Shown here one piece after another: positions 1-9,943 of a stretch of 37,793 nucleotides of DNA (within the stretch, counting starts at the first letter, position 1; the number at the start of each line of letters is the position of its first letter). The translations under genes were made by a program, and so were the position numbers. Source of the DNA: Bacteroidales bacterium (lineage in GTDB: Bacteria > Bacteroidota > Bacteroidia > Bacteroidales > VadinHA17); contig PLML01000240.1 in NCBI GenBank assembly GCA_003141525.1, forward strand, positions 1 through 37,793, read 5' to 3'. The notes below the pieces were generated by a model. That model was given only the letters and a program-made list of their open reading frames with translations. It searched no databases and was not told the origin of the DNA.

Positions 1-719
1 TTCTGAGCTGAAATTACTGTCTCTTTCAAGGGGATCAGAACACTATTCATTGTTACATTCAATTCTCCCGACCCGTTAAGATCCAGGTTGATCATCTTTT
101 CTCTCATCCCAATGAATGAAAATTGAAGCAGGTGAATTCCACGAGGTACTGTAAGGGTATAATATCCGTACTCATTGGAGATGGTCCCTGTCGAGAGCTT
201 CTGAATAAACACAGTTACTCCGGGTACCGGCTCTTTTGTGTCTTTGTTTGTGATATATCCTGAAACAACAACATTCCCCGGATTATTTTTTTCAGCAGGA
301 TTTCCTATCTCCACTGTTGCATTTCCTGCTATTTGCTGGTTTTCCCCGGAAATTGAATAATCAGTAGGTGGAAGGAATTTATTATTTTTTTCCAAAGGTA
401 TATCTGAAACTTTAATTGCATAATTATTTGTAATAACTATATTCCCTGATTCTTCAATAATATAGTAAAGTGAGGTTCCTTTAAAAAGGTTATCCAATAC
501 ACATGATAACGTGGAACAGTTTGAATATTCGCCTATTTTCAGATTATGTACCCATTCGTCTTTATAAAAGAATCTTATCGGAAAAAGTTTTTCCGTCCTG
601 GCCGTAAATTCTTTAAATGTCAAATCTTTAAAATCCATGGGCAACATATATTTTTCCTGTGCCCAAAGACCCTCCGGCAAAAACAATAATAAAATCAGAA
701 TAGAGATCTTTGATCTCAT
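1..719 (-). CDS. TonB-dependent receptor, N-terminal part (runs off left edge)
   Basis: Outer-membrane receptor of the STN plus carboxypeptidase-regulatory-like type, cut by the window edge after about 239 codons. The ATG at 719 is followed by a signal peptide (MRSKISILILLLF, then a WAQ-type cleavage site). Next come an STN-like domain at about residues 22-105 and a beta-sandwich regulatory domain at about 145-225 (VSGYITNK, then GYYTLTVPRG). The fragment ends just before the plug. It aligns almost residue for residue with the start of the receptor at 4871-7609, so the two are paralogues. It lies 10 nt downstream of a secreted protein whose own paralogue sits 10 nt upstream of the other receptor. 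The substrate cannot be told; such receptors import ligands across the outer membrane using TonB energy. The plug and barrel lie outside the window. Confidence 0.88.
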   Translation of the reverse strand, partial: MRSKISILILLLFLPEGLWAQEKYMLPMDFKDLTFKEFTARTEKLFPIRFFYKDEWVHNLKIGEYSNCSTLSCVLDNLFKGTSLYYIIEESGNIVITNNYAIKVSDIPLEKNNKFLPPTDYSISGENQQIAGNATVEIGNPAEKNNPGNVVVSGYITNKDTKEPVPGVTVFIQKLSTGTISNEYGYYTLTVPRGIHLLQFSFIGMREKMINLDLNGSGELNVTMNSVLIPLKETVISAQ

Positions 720-729
720 AGGTACAGTT

Positions 730-1446
730 CTATCGGCTTATACTATCGTAATACCTGATTACCGGAACAAAACTTTCGGGATCTTTTTTTGAAACCCTCA
801 ATTTGTTCTTTTTCATAAAATCCCTGATCTGGGCTTTGTCTTTTTTTAAAACCTCGAATAAGTCACTTTTATCGGTTAAGGTATATGCTTTGTTGTCTTT
901 TACGAAATATATCCGGCTCGTCTGATAAAAACTGTCAGATTTTCCTTCAATTGCGGAACGGTCAATTTTTTTATTGTACTTTACATATAGAGCTGTTTCC
1001 CCTTTATATATCACATTAACATAACTTTTAAGCCTTTTCAGACTATCCTCCTGCATCTTGGTAAACCGATACTTTTTATTCTGGAAGACAACAGAAAAGC
1101 TGTCAACCAGTTCTTTATTCAGCTGAAGAATTCTTCCGGAATCGATCGGAATCAGGATTTCATCACTAAAAATATCATGCTTAATATCGATATTAGTAAA
1201 TGTTTTACCGTTAATTGTCAATGATCCTGGCATAAACATATTGGTAAAAATCAATTGATCTCCATTCAACCTGTAATAGAGATTTCTCCAGATTCTGCCA
1301 TTATAAAGAATTTGATTCTCCGGAAAGGTATCCTGTTGTATCATATAAAATCTTAGATGTTCAGAATAATCAGGACAAGTTCCGGATAAGCCAGATATGA
1401 TAAAAAAGTTCAGAAAGAAAATAAGCAGGAAATAAGATCTGTTCAT
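730..1446 (-). CDS. secreted protein of unknown function, paralogue of 7620-8333
   Basis: About 238 residues. I chose the ATG at 1446 rather than the longer open frame to 1521, because it gives a clean signal peptide (MNRSYFLLIFFLNFF) and matches the start of the paralogue at 7620-8333. The two proteins share the ordered blocks ILYNG.W.NLY, GDQ, GSLTI.GK, ILQLNKE.VDSF, YVN..YKG..ALYVKY and a near-identical C-terminus around PESFVPVIRYYDSIS. There is no lipobox and no recognisable enzyme motif; the alternating hydrophobic pattern suggests a soluble beta-rich periplasmic or surface protein. It sits directly upstream of a TonB-dependent receptor in both copies, so a role as accessory protein for that receptor is a reasonable inference, but no function is known to me. 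Confidence 0.8.
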   Translation of the reverse strand: MNRSYFLLIFFLNFFIISGLSGTCPDYSEHLRFYMIQQDTFPENQILYNGRIWRNLYYRLNGDQLIFTNMFMPGSLTINGKTFTNIDIKHDIFSDEILIPIDSGRILQLNKELVDSFSVVFQNKKYRFTKMQEDSLKRLKSYVNVIYKGETALYVKYNKKIDRSAIEGKSDSFYQTSRIYFVKDNKAYTLTDKSDLFEVLKKDKAQIRDFMKKNKLRVSKKDPESFVPVIRYYDSISR

Positions 1447-1532
1447 GGAATAATTTTCATATTTCAGACTTAAAAAATTCAAGATCTCCGATATTTTAAA
1501 AGAAAAAGGATTAGGCCTCAAAAGGATAAATT

Positions 1533-3710
1533 CTACTTTATCTTTACGATTTTCTTACATGAAAATATTTTGCCTTCAGGTGTAATACCCTGAATATTAA
1601 CTTCAAAATCAGAAATTAAATCAGATGTCCAGAATTCAATCCTTGATTTACCATCTTTATCCGGTTTCACTGTCGGATTCCAGTAAAGTGTATTTCGGAA
1701 ATCCGGAATCCGGCTTCTCTTCAAGGATGCTGATGAATAATCCGGTGAAACAAACGAATAAACAGGATCTATTACTCTGTAAGGCAGCCTTATAGCATCG
1801 TCAGGCAGGGTTGCATTACCAAAATCTCCTGCTTTTGTTATAACATTTACTATTCCATAGAACAGATAATCACCTACAAAGTACCTGCTTCTTTCGATAT
1901 CTATTTTTTCGATAATTTCAGGATCAAGGCCAGCAATAATTGCAGGATCCTTGATTTTTACACCATCAATAAATAAGCCAGGCGGGGTATCATAGGTTTT
2001 ATTATTTTCAGGATCAGCCACGGTTATCTCATAACCAGACTTTTTACTTTTCAGGAAGACGCCCGCCAAAAGTTCAAAAAAGACTTCCTGCATTACTGGT
2101 AGAATAATGTAATCCTTCATATTCAATTCCTGATCAGGTTTTCCATAGAATCTTTTTAGTTTGGTGTGTGAAATTACAGGATTCAAAGGATCTCCAATCG
2201 AAGAAGTTCCATAGATTTTCCTTACCTGATGATTTACACTCCAGGTTGAAATATAGTCAGGAATCGGCTTACTGGCTGAATCAGCCAGTATCTCAGATTT
2301 AAGATAGCGATCGGAAAATGATGATTCAATATTAAGAGATTGATTTTTAGTTGTTACATCTGGCTGGATAATTAACTCATTAATCTTTTGATCAAAATGA
2401 ATTCTAAAACTGAAGTTCCCTGCTTTGTCAGTTTTGGCATATTGAAAAGTAGCTATTTTGCCGGGAGATGACAATATAACAAATTTATCGGCATAGGCTT
2501 GTTTATCACTGGTCAAAAATTTTCCTGAAAGATAATGATCGTCTTTTTCCATCTGGTACTTAAAAACAGGCAATTCATCTGCCAGGATAGCATTCCAGTC
2601 TATCCAGTTACTTTTAACATTCTGAAGAAGGCTATCAATGACTTCAGGAGCAATCTTTTTGACTTTAATATCCTTAAGTGTACTCACCTGCAACAACCCA
2701 AATTCAGTACCGAAAACCATATAATCATTTATATCCATTACAGAATGTTCATTTGTCACAGGTGAAACTGATATGCTTAAACTGGTTGAATTAATTGTAG
2801 TGGTTAATCCATGTCCAAACGCTAAATCGAAAAATATTTTATTTCTCCGCCCGGTGCTGTCAACAGAATTAATAGTTACATCAGGACTCTCCCTGTCAGG
2901 AGTGTAAATGAAGCTCTCACAAACAGGTTTCCCTTTTGAATTAAAAAGGGTTATTTGATTGATTCCGGCTGACAATTGTTTTTTAGGAATAGCGATTTTT
3001 GTATTTTCAGATGTTACCATCTCAGCACTAACGTGGTTAATATTCCCACGCGTCTGAATAAATAAATAAAACAGATTATTATTTTCAGCACGGTATTTTT
3101 CATTAGTTACAACATTGATTTCCAGAACATCTGGTTTTAGATTATCTGCTTTTAAAGTCAGTCCGGTATTTATAACTGAGAGGTTATTTTTAACGCTTTC
3201 ATTCCCCATTGGTTTTTTATCTGAATATATCTTTTCTTTAAATGCCCTGGAACTAAATGCGTTATATATATGAACATCCTTCATGAAGCAATTTAAGGGT
3301 AGAAAATTTTTCATCCAGCTGGTATATGCCCTGATTGTATATATTCCTGTACTCAAGGTGTCAGGCAGAACAACCTGACCCGGTCCAAAACCCCCATCAA
3401 GCCAGATCCTCTTCTGTACTATGGGACGGTTTTCAGAATTAAGAAGTTCGAAGTACGCAATTTTGCTCTCAGATGAAGGTTTCAAGCTTTTTCTGTCGAT
3501 CAGATAAATATTAAACCAAAGATCTTCTCCTGAAATATACTCATCCCTGTCAGAGTGAACATATATTTCTTCTCGCGGAACAGCAGTAGTATAATTTAAG
3601 AACTTTTTACTTAGGAAATCTGTCATATTCATCGGCACCTGACCGCATAGTCCTTGCAGAAAAAGGATATGCATCAGAACATATATTGCCGGTTTTATTT
3701 TTTTTATCAT
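1533..3710 (-). CDS. MG2-domain / receptor-plug-like secreted protein
   Basis: 725 residues with an N-terminal signal peptide (MIKKIKPAIYVLMHILFLQG, cleavage near CGQ). Residues about 47-140 form an alpha-2-macroglobulin MG2-like domain: a VHSDRDEYISGEDLWF block, then GIYTIRAYTSWM. The middle is beta-rich. Around residues 575-630 there is a TonB-plug-like stretch (LFIDGVKI, IEKIDIERS, GIVNVITKAG) but no beta-barrel follows. The C-terminus carries PDFRNTLYWNP and a final beta-sandwich that resembles the macroglobulin family. Bacteroidota encode many such proteins next to outer-membrane receptors; their function is not established. It follows the DUF4249 gene by 25 nt and so belongs to the receptor operon. 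It may act in surface capture or assembly of the receptor complex, but that is inference. Confidence 0.8.
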   Translation of the reverse strand: MIKKIKPAIYVLMHILFLQGLCGQVPMNMTDFLSKKFLNYTTAVPREEIYVHSDRDEYISGEDLWFNIYLIDRKSLKPSSESKIAYFELLNSENRPIVQKRIWLDGGFGPGQVVLPDTLSTGIYTIRAYTSWMKNFLPLNCFMKDVHIYNAFSSRAFKEKIYSDKKPMGNESVKNNLSVINTGLTLKADNLKPDVLEINVVTNEKYRAENNNLFYLFIQTRGNINHVSAEMVTSENTKIAIPKKQLSAGINQITLFNSKGKPVCESFIYTPDRESPDVTINSVDSTGRRNKIFFDLAFGHGLTTTINSTSLSISVSPVTNEHSVMDINDYMVFGTEFGLLQVSTLKDIKVKKIAPEVIDSLLQNVKSNWIDWNAILADELPVFKYQMEKDDHYLSGKFLTSDKQAYADKFVILSSPGKIATFQYAKTDKAGNFSFRIHFDQKINELIIQPDVTTKNQSLNIESSFSDRYLKSEILADSASKPIPDYISTWSVNHQVRKIYGTSSIGDPLNPVISHTKLKRFYGKPDQELNMKDYIILPVMQEVFFELLAGVFLKSKKSGYEITVADPENNKTYDTPPGLFIDGVKIKDPAIIAGLDPEIIEKIDIERSRYFVGDYLFYGIVNVITKAGDFGNATLPDDAIRLPYRVIDPVYSFVSPDYSSASLKRSRIPDFRNTLYWNPTVKPDKDGKSRIEFWTSDLISDFEVNIQGITPEGKIFSCKKIVKIK

Positions 3711-3735
3711 TTAAAATACTTTCGTCGATAATTAG

Positions 3736-4863
3736 CTATTTACCATCTATCCAGAAATCAGGTTCTACAGTAGTACCTCTTACCGTGCAATCTGCACAAC
3801 CCTTTGTATATGTGATTACTCTGTAGGGCGGTGGCGGCATACTCACTGTAATAATTACCCAAACAGTGTTGTTAAGATTTTGAATAGGACCATTCCCGTA
3901 AACAGTATCTGCCGGGCAGTTTATATATTGGTTAACCAAACCTGCAAATCGATCCTTTATAAAAATCCTTTTGGATGAACTGGCTGAAACGCTGAAATAA
4001 CCCAGAACTGTTTCATTTGGATCATCAGTACAATAAACATTGCTTGGAATAGATGATGGTATCATATCATAAAGACCTCCTACCTGTTCTGAAAAATTTT
4101 GCAACTTTTGCCAGTAAAGATATTCATCTTCATTAAGGGAATACTGGTTCACTAATATGCTGTATTTTACACTCAGCCTGTCTGTCAGGTTCGAAATAAA
4201 GTTTAAGTGATACCGGTCGATCTTATCTTCAGCAAGAACAGAAGTGTTTTTAATATTAATTAAATCAGAATTATTTGATACCCAGCATACACTGTTTGTA
4301 ACATAATATGGAAGGACTATTTTCCAGGTTTCAGAATACTCCCACCTGTAATACTTACACTGGTTTGTCGGATCGTGGGTATTTAAATAAACCTGGCAAC
4401 CCTCCTGAGAGGGGCTCCCGTTATATTCAGCAATTGTAACTTTTTCATAATAAACACTGTCAATGGGAGGAACAGGTTTCATCTCCGCCGGGTATGATTC
4501 GTAGTTATGATTATTAGTTGAACCGTTTGTACTGATGTGCAAAATATATTTTTTCCCAATTGCACCCTGAAATATTGCCGGGTTTGTAACATATGTCCCG
4601 GGAACTGTTTCTGTCAAACTGAATGTATTTCCAAGATCGTCTGAAATTGAAACAGTATTCCCTATTACAGGGGTTGCGACGTTTCTTATTCCAAGAGGAT
4701 TGGATCTCGACAGTTTTATGGTATTTATACCTGGCTGATCAGTTATCAAACCTTCAACAACAAGTAATTGTTTATCCTCATTCGTATGAGGAATGAATTG
4801 CGTTATACAACTACTAAGAAATAGTAATATTGATAATAATAATATTTGTCTGGTAAGCTTCAT
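3736..4863 (-). CDS. DUF4249 lipoprotein
   Basis: About 375 residues. The ATG at 4863 is preferred over an upstream TTG at 4881: it gives a classic lipoprotein signal (MKLTRQILLLSILLF with lipobox LSSC) and starts 7 nt after the receptor stop codon. The mature protein opens with LLVVEGLITDQPG and NTIKLSRSNP, the signature of DUF4249 proteins. These are found almost always directly after an STN-type TonB-dependent receptor in Bacteroidota. It is likely anchored in the outer membrane and probably acts as the receptor's lipoprotein partner, by analogy with SusD but without a SusD fold. The ligand is unknown. Confidence 0.9.
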   Translation of the reverse strand: MKLTRQILLLSILLFLSSCITQFIPHTNEDKQLLVVEGLITDQPGINTIKLSRSNPLGIRNVATPVIGNTVSISDDLGNTFSLTETVPGTYVTNPAIFQGAIGKKYILHISTNGSTNNHNYESYPAEMKPVPPIDSVYYEKVTIAEYNGSPSQEGCQVYLNTHDPTNQCKYYRWEYSETWKIVLPYYVTNSVCWVSNNSDLINIKNTSVLAEDKIDRYHLNFISNLTDRLSVKYSILVNQYSLNEDEYLYWQKLQNFSEQVGGLYDMIPSSIPSNVYCTDDPNETVLGYFSVSASSSKRIFIKDRFAGLVNQYINCPADTVYGNGPIQNLNNTVWVIITVSMPPPPYRVITYTKGCADCTVRGTTVEPDFWIDGK

Positions 4864-4870
4864 AATTAAT

Positions 4871-7609
4871 TTAAAAGTCAAAACTAAAAGTTACAGATGG
4901 AATAGCTCTGCCAAACACTGACAATTTGTACCCATTAACAAATTCTCCCTGATTTTTAAAATAAATTGAGTAAACATTTTCTCGTCCAAGAAGATTATAT
5001 ACTGAGAATGTCCAGTTTGGATGTGCAATTCTGTGTGATTTCAGGTTCCCGCTTACTTTTAAAGATACATCGAGCCGTGAATAATCAGGAATTCTGTATT
5101 CATTCCGGTCTGAATAAGTTACAAGCAACTTATCGCTGATATCATATGTAGCGATAGGGTATGTTATTGGACGACCTGTGCTGTATGTATAGCTTGATGA
5201 AAAACTGATCCGTCGGGAGAAGAGATAATTAAACGTAACAACAAGGTCATTTGGTTTATCAAAATTCGCAGGAAACCACTTTCCGGAATTAATAATTTCA
5301 TCACTGAAGGTCCCGATGCTTTTAACAAAGGTTCTGGAATATGTATAACCAATACTATAGCGAATCTTTCCTTCTGTCTTTTTAAGTACCAGTTCCAAAC
5401 CATAAGCTTTACCCTTCATATTTATTATATCTTTTTCAATGTTGTCATTCATAATCAGATTTGTACCTCCCTTGAAATCAAGCATATTCCTGATAGATTT
5501 ATAGTATAACTCGGCAGAAGCTTCAAAATTATTTTTAAATAACAATTCATAAAACCCGACTGCTATCTGGTCGCCGATTTCCGGTTTCAGGTAATAATCA
5601 CAGAGCTTCCAGGTATCTGTCGGCGCTATTGAGGTTGAATTTGAAAGCAGATGAATGTATTGTCGTGTTCTGTTATAATTTATCTTGAAAGAATTTTTGT
5701 CCGAAATACGGAAATTCAAGGATACTCTCGGCTCCAGTCCTCCATATTTCCTGATGACTTCACCAGCCTTGAAGTTAAGGGTGTCGGTAATTGTTGAGGT
5801 GCTTTTTGAATACTCAGGATTATAAATCATAACTGATTGCGGACCCAGAGCATAATAAGCCGACATTCGCATTCCAACATTAACCGACAGAAAATCAGTC
5901 AACAGGAATTTGTCATCAATATATAATCCTCCTTCCCAGGCTCGTTCTTTTTCGATTGTATTTTGTACAATAAGTGAGGAATCGCCTTTCGGAAGATAGC
6001 TCCCGGGTAGTATCTCATATTTTGTAAGGTCGAGTCCAAAATTAATCTCATTTCTTCCGAGGAACCAGTTGAAATCTGCTTTAAAGCTGGTACTGTTTAC
6101 TTTATGAGAAAGCACAAATGCCTCTGCCGGTATATTCTGACTGGAAATATTGTAATTATAAGAACTGCTATTAATTGAAAGGGCTGAAAAAAACCTGCTG
6201 CTGAAGAAATGACGCCACTTCAATGCAAAAATATTGTTGTCATAACTGTAAACCGAATCTGAGTTGAACCGGAAAGAGTCGTGACTGGTGATATGCAGAA
6301 AAGTCAATTTTATTATTTTTATTTAAGTCATAAGTCAGTCTTACCGTTCAAATCATAGAATGATGCCCTGCTCTTGCGCAGAGCATGGATCGTTGATCAT
6401 ACCGAAAATCCAGTTTGAGTATGTAGTACGTGCTGTAAGGATATAGGTAAGTGTATCTTTTATAATTGGGCCTTCCACCATGATAGATGCGCAGTTATGG
6501 GACTTATTCCTGCACTCCCTGCAAATTCATTTCTGTTTCCTTCTTTTGATCCGATATCAAGAACTGAAGAGATTCTTCCCTCCATACCTGCTTGGGATAC
6601 CCCCTTTATATAATGTAACATCTTTTATTATATCGGAATTGACTGCAGAAAAGAATCCAAAGAAATGTGAGGAATTGTAGATAGGGGCTCCATAGAGAAG
6701 GATCAGGTTCTGGTCAGCGGAACCACCTCTTACGTTAAAACCAGCTGAACCCTCTCCTACAGACTGAACACCGGGTATTAACAAAACGCTCTTTATTATA
6801 TCAGACTCTCCCATCGATGTTGGCAACAATTTAAAAGCGGTTATGTTGATTTTTTCTGCTCCAACTTCAAATCGCTGAAGTGTAACACTTTTCTGAGCTG
6901 ACACAACTGTTTCTTTTAAAGGGATCATAACACTGTTCATTTCAACATTGAGTTCACCGGTTCCATAAAGATTCAAATTGACTGTTTTTTCTCTCATCCC
7001 GATGAATGAAAACTGGAGTAAATGAACTCCGCGTGGAACTGTTATAGTATAATACCCATACTCGTTGGAGATTGTTCCAATTGAGAGTTTCTGAATGAAT
7101 ACGGTCACTCCTGATACAGGTTCCTTGGTTGCCTTATTTTTGATATATCCGGAAACAATAACATTCCCTGGTTTGTTTTTTTCAGCCGGATTCCCGATAT
7201 CCACCGAGGCATTTCCTGCCATCTGCTGGCTTTCTGATGAGCCTGAAAAATCAGTCGGAGGAAGGAATTTATTGTTTTTTTCTACAGTTTTGCTTGAAAC
7301 TTTAACAGCGTAATTATTCGTAATCACAACATTTCCAAAATCATCAATATAATAATAAAGAGATGTACCTTTCAGAAGATTATCCATAACACACGAAAGT
7401 GTTGTACAATCAGGATAATCTCCTAATTTCAGATCTTTCACCCATTCATCCATGTAAAAGAATTTTACAGGAAGAATGCTCTCGACTTTTGCAGCAAAAT
7501 CTATAAATGAAATATCCTTGTAATTTTGTGATATTCTGTATTTTTCCTGAGCTTCAAGATTTGCCGATATGGACAATATTAAAATGAGGATATGTAATTT
7601 TAATTTCAT
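4871..7609 (-). pseudogene. TonB-dependent receptor, disrupted by five clustered indels
   Basis: The N-terminal part (7609 to about 6557) has a signal peptide, an STN-like domain, a carboxypeptidase-regulatory-like domain and the start of the plug, up to GGIPSRYGG. The C-terminal part (about 6290 to 4871) is an intact outer-membrane barrel ending in FSFDF with a terminal aromatic residue. Between them the reading frame breaks. Reading all three minus-strand frames restores continuous receptor sequence if extra bases are removed at about 6576 (+1), 6483-6488 (+2), 6385 (+1), 6332 (+1) and 6287 (+1). Recovered blocks include RISSVLDIGSKEGNRNEFAG, ISPITAH, VEGPIIKDTLTYILTARTTY, RKSRASFYDLNGK and NNKIDFSAYH. 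The net change is +6, so both ends share one frame and the repaired protein would be about 910 residues. It is either a young pseudogene or a local consensus error. It is a paralogue of 1-719. Confidence 0.87.
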
Positions 7610-7619
7610 AAATACAGGT

Positions 7620-8333
7620 CTAATGGCTTATACTATCATAGTACCGGATTACAGGAACAAAACTCTCCGGTACCTTTTTTGAAATCTTTAACCTATTTTT
7701 CTTAATGAAATCTTTAATCTGAGTCTTATCCTGATATAAAATCTTTAATAAGTCACTTTTATTGTTGAGTTGATGAACTATTCCATCTTTCAGGAAGTAG
7801 ATACGAAATGATTCAATGAACAAATCGTACTTATCATCAACTGCAAGTAATTGAATTTCTTTCTTATACTTTACATATAACGCTGATTTCCCTTTATATA
7901 ATACGTTAACATATCCTTTGATGCCTGTCAGACTATCCTCAAGAGTATTCTTAAACATGTAAGTTTTAAATTCAAAGACCATAGTAAAACTGTCAACCAT
8001 TTCCTTGTTCAGTTGCAGAATTGAACCATTATTTGAAGTGGTTATGATCTCATCATTATAAATATCATAACTGATGCTTAAATTATTATACAATTTACCA
8101 TCAATTGTCAGTGAACCTTGTAAATATGCTTTTGAAAAAAGGAACTGATCCCCCTTGATATTATTATAAAGATTATGCCACAATTTGCCATTATAAAGAA
8201 TCTGATCTTCTTTAAGGGGAGATTTCTGACTTATCCGGGCAGGAAGAAGTTGGCCAAAACCCGGTATGCTGAAGAAACAAAAAACAGTAGAAATGAATAT
8301 TAAGAATAGGTAGAATAAATTATTTCTGTTCAT
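7620..8333 (-). CDS. secreted protein of unknown function, paralogue of 730-1446
   Basis: 237 residues, with a signal peptide at the N-terminus (MNRNNLFYLFLIFISTVF, cleavage near GFGQ). It shares with 730-1446 the blocks ILYNGKLWHNLY, GDQFLFS, ILQLNKEMVDSF, YVNVLYKG and a C-terminus with PESFVPVIRYYDSIS. There are no catalytic motifs, no lipobox and no internal membrane segment. It is the first gene of the minus-strand receptor operon, 10 nt before the receptor at 7609. Both the order and the 10-nt gap are repeated in the downstream copy, so the pair was duplicated as a unit. I do not recognise a named family. A periplasmic or surface accessory role for the receptor is an inference from position only. 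Confidence 0.82.
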   Translation of the reverse strand: MNRNNLFYLFLIFISTVFCFFSIPGFGQLLPARISQKSPLKEDQILYNGKLWHNLYNNIKGDQFLFSKAYLQGSLTIDGKLYNNLSISYDIYNDEIITTSNNGSILQLNKEMVDSFTMVFEFKTYMFKNTLEDSLTGIKGYVNVLYKGKSALYVKYKKEIQLLAVDDKYDLFIESFRIYFLKDGIVHQLNNKSDLLKILYQDKTQIKDFIKKNRLKISKKVPESFVPVIRYYDSISH

Positions 8334-8475
8334 TCATAGGTTTACTATTAACTCTGATAATGGGTTATTAAATAAAAAGGTTTTTAAAGGTTCTAAAGAT
8401 ATTAAAAAGTTTATCTTTAAAGAAGATTGAAATATTTTAGTAAGATGATTTAATATTATTTAACAATTCAGGTGT

Positions 8476-9873
8476 CTATTTTATCAGGCCACTGACTTTA
8501 AATACATATGCAAGCTGATTGTCATCAGGAGTAAGTACAGGAGGTGTTATAAGCAGATTCCCTCTGGCTTTTTTAACAGAAACAGGACTTTCCGTTCCCA
8601 GAAGAATGGCTTTCACTTTTTTATCCGGAGCGACTCCCTTAAGTTCAATATCACCCCTGGGCCAGTCGAGGCAAATGACATAAATTTCTTTATCTTTTTG
8701 AGTAAAAAAGATGGTTTTATTTGTTCCCGGATTGATTTCCAGATCCTTTTTTGTCTTTATATAAGCTTGTGTACTATAAATAGCCTCCCCATTTGTTTTT
8801 AACCATCTCCCTATTTCGAGCAGACGCTGCTGCATAATAACAGGTATAGTACCATCAGCCGCTGGTCCTATATCAAGAAGCAAATTTCCTCCAGCAGACA
8901 CTGTCGATACCAGGAGCCTTATAAGTTGTTTAGGTGTGGAATAGTCTGAAAGACCCTCAGTCCGGTTGAAACCGAAAGAGTTTCCGATTCCCCTGCACTC
9001 TTCCCATGGATGAGAAACAGTGTTATCAATTCCTTCTTTTTCACCAATAAGACCATATTCTGTAGTATAGAAACCTCCGTGTTTACTTCTTGTTTCACTT
9101 CCCCACCTGTCGTTTACAACTATTTTATCCTTCACGGGAGATTCATTGTATAACCATGCAAGGAATTCTTCACTTTTCCAGGCCTGGCTCAGATTTTCCC
9201 ACTCTCCGTCAGTCCACAGGATATCTGGCGTATAACGAGTTACAAGGTCTATCATTTGAGGTATCATGTGGTCATTCACATATACTGTCAGGTTACTCTT
9301 GTAAATTGGATTAAACCATTCATATAGAGAATAATAAAAGCCCATATGAAGACCTTTATTCTTTACCGCAGTAGTGAGGTCGCCGCAAAGATCACGATGC
9401 GGCCCAATGTCAACACTGTTCCAGTTCCAGCTCTGAGCGCTTGGCCAAAGTGTAAACCCTTCGTGATGTTTTGAAGTGAGAACAATGTACTTTGCTCCTG
9501 ATTCTTTAAATATTTCTGCCCACTTATCGGGATCAAAAAGCTCTGCTTTGAACATGGGTGCGAAATCCTGATACATGAAGTTAGGTCCATAGGTTTTTGT
9601 ATGAAACTCCTTAAAATATTTCTGGGTTTTCCCGGGTTGCACCAATTTATTCCAGTACCATTCTGCATATTTGTCGTAAACGCCAATACTGTCTCCTGTT
9701 GGTCCCCATGCAGGTACTGAATAGACACCCCAGTGAATAAATATACCGAATTTTGAATCCTGAAACCATTGCGGAACTGGTCTTTTATCGAGAGATTCCC
9801 ATTCGGGCTTATAATTCTGTCCACTAAGGTTTAGTGCCAGAAAGAGAAAGAGGAGCAAAACTGAGCTTTTCAT
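8476..9873 (-). CDS. GH29 alpha-L-fucosidase
   Basis: 465 residues. Exported glycoside hydrolase family 29 enzyme that removes terminal alpha-L-fucose with retention. After a signal peptide (MKSSVLLLFLFLALNLSG) comes the family start WFQDSKFGIFIHWGVYSVPAW at about residues 36-56. The substrate-binding HHEGF is at 136-140, with GFYYSLYEW after 177. The predicted nucleophile is Asp222 in ILWTDGEWE. A GGNLLLDIGP block closes the barrel, and a small beta-sandwich ends the protein. The length is normal for the family. It starts 70 nt after rmuC on the same strand and 142 nt separate it from the receptor operon below, so it may be transcribed alone or with rmuC. It is clearly divergent from the second fucosidase at 13415-14767, which suggests a different linkage preference. 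It is probably periplasmic. Confidence 0.93.
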   Translation of the reverse strand: MKSSVLLLFLFLALNLSGQNYKPEWESLDKRPVPQWFQDSKFGIFIHWGVYSVPAWGPTGDSIGVYDKYAEWYWNKLVQPGKTQKYFKEFHTKTYGPNFMYQDFAPMFKAELFDPDKWAEIFKESGAKYIVLTSKHHEGFTLWPSAQSWNWNSVDIGPHRDLCGDLTTAVKNKGLHMGFYYSLYEWFNPIYKSNLTVYVNDHMIPQMIDLVTRYTPDILWTDGEWENLSQAWKSEEFLAWLYNESPVKDKIVVNDRWGSETRSKHGGFYTTEYGLIGEKEGIDNTVSHPWEECRGIGNSFGFNRTEGLSDYSTPKQLIRLLVSTVSAGGNLLLDIGPAADGTIPVIMQQRLLEIGRWLKTNGEAIYSTQAYIKTKKDLEINPGTNKTIFFTQKDKEIYVICLDWPRGDIELKGVAPDKKVKAILLGTESPVSVKKARGNLLITPPVLTPDDNQLAYVFKVSGLIK

Positions 9874-9943
9874 CAGAATAAAAATTTGAAATAAAAGTCA
9901 ATAATTATGTTTATTTAAAAGATGTTTTTTGGAAATCAAGTAT

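Noticed and set aside
6480-6680. 66-codon plus-strand open frame over the broken receptor region
   Set aside because: The minus strand here encodes recognisable receptor plug sequence once the indels are removed, so the plus-strand frame is accidental.
8334-8475. Possible promoter of the receptor operon
   Set aside because: The 142-bp gap is AT-rich with a TCTTTAAAGA palindrome at 8414-8423, but no TAnnTTTG-like element was found on the minus strand.
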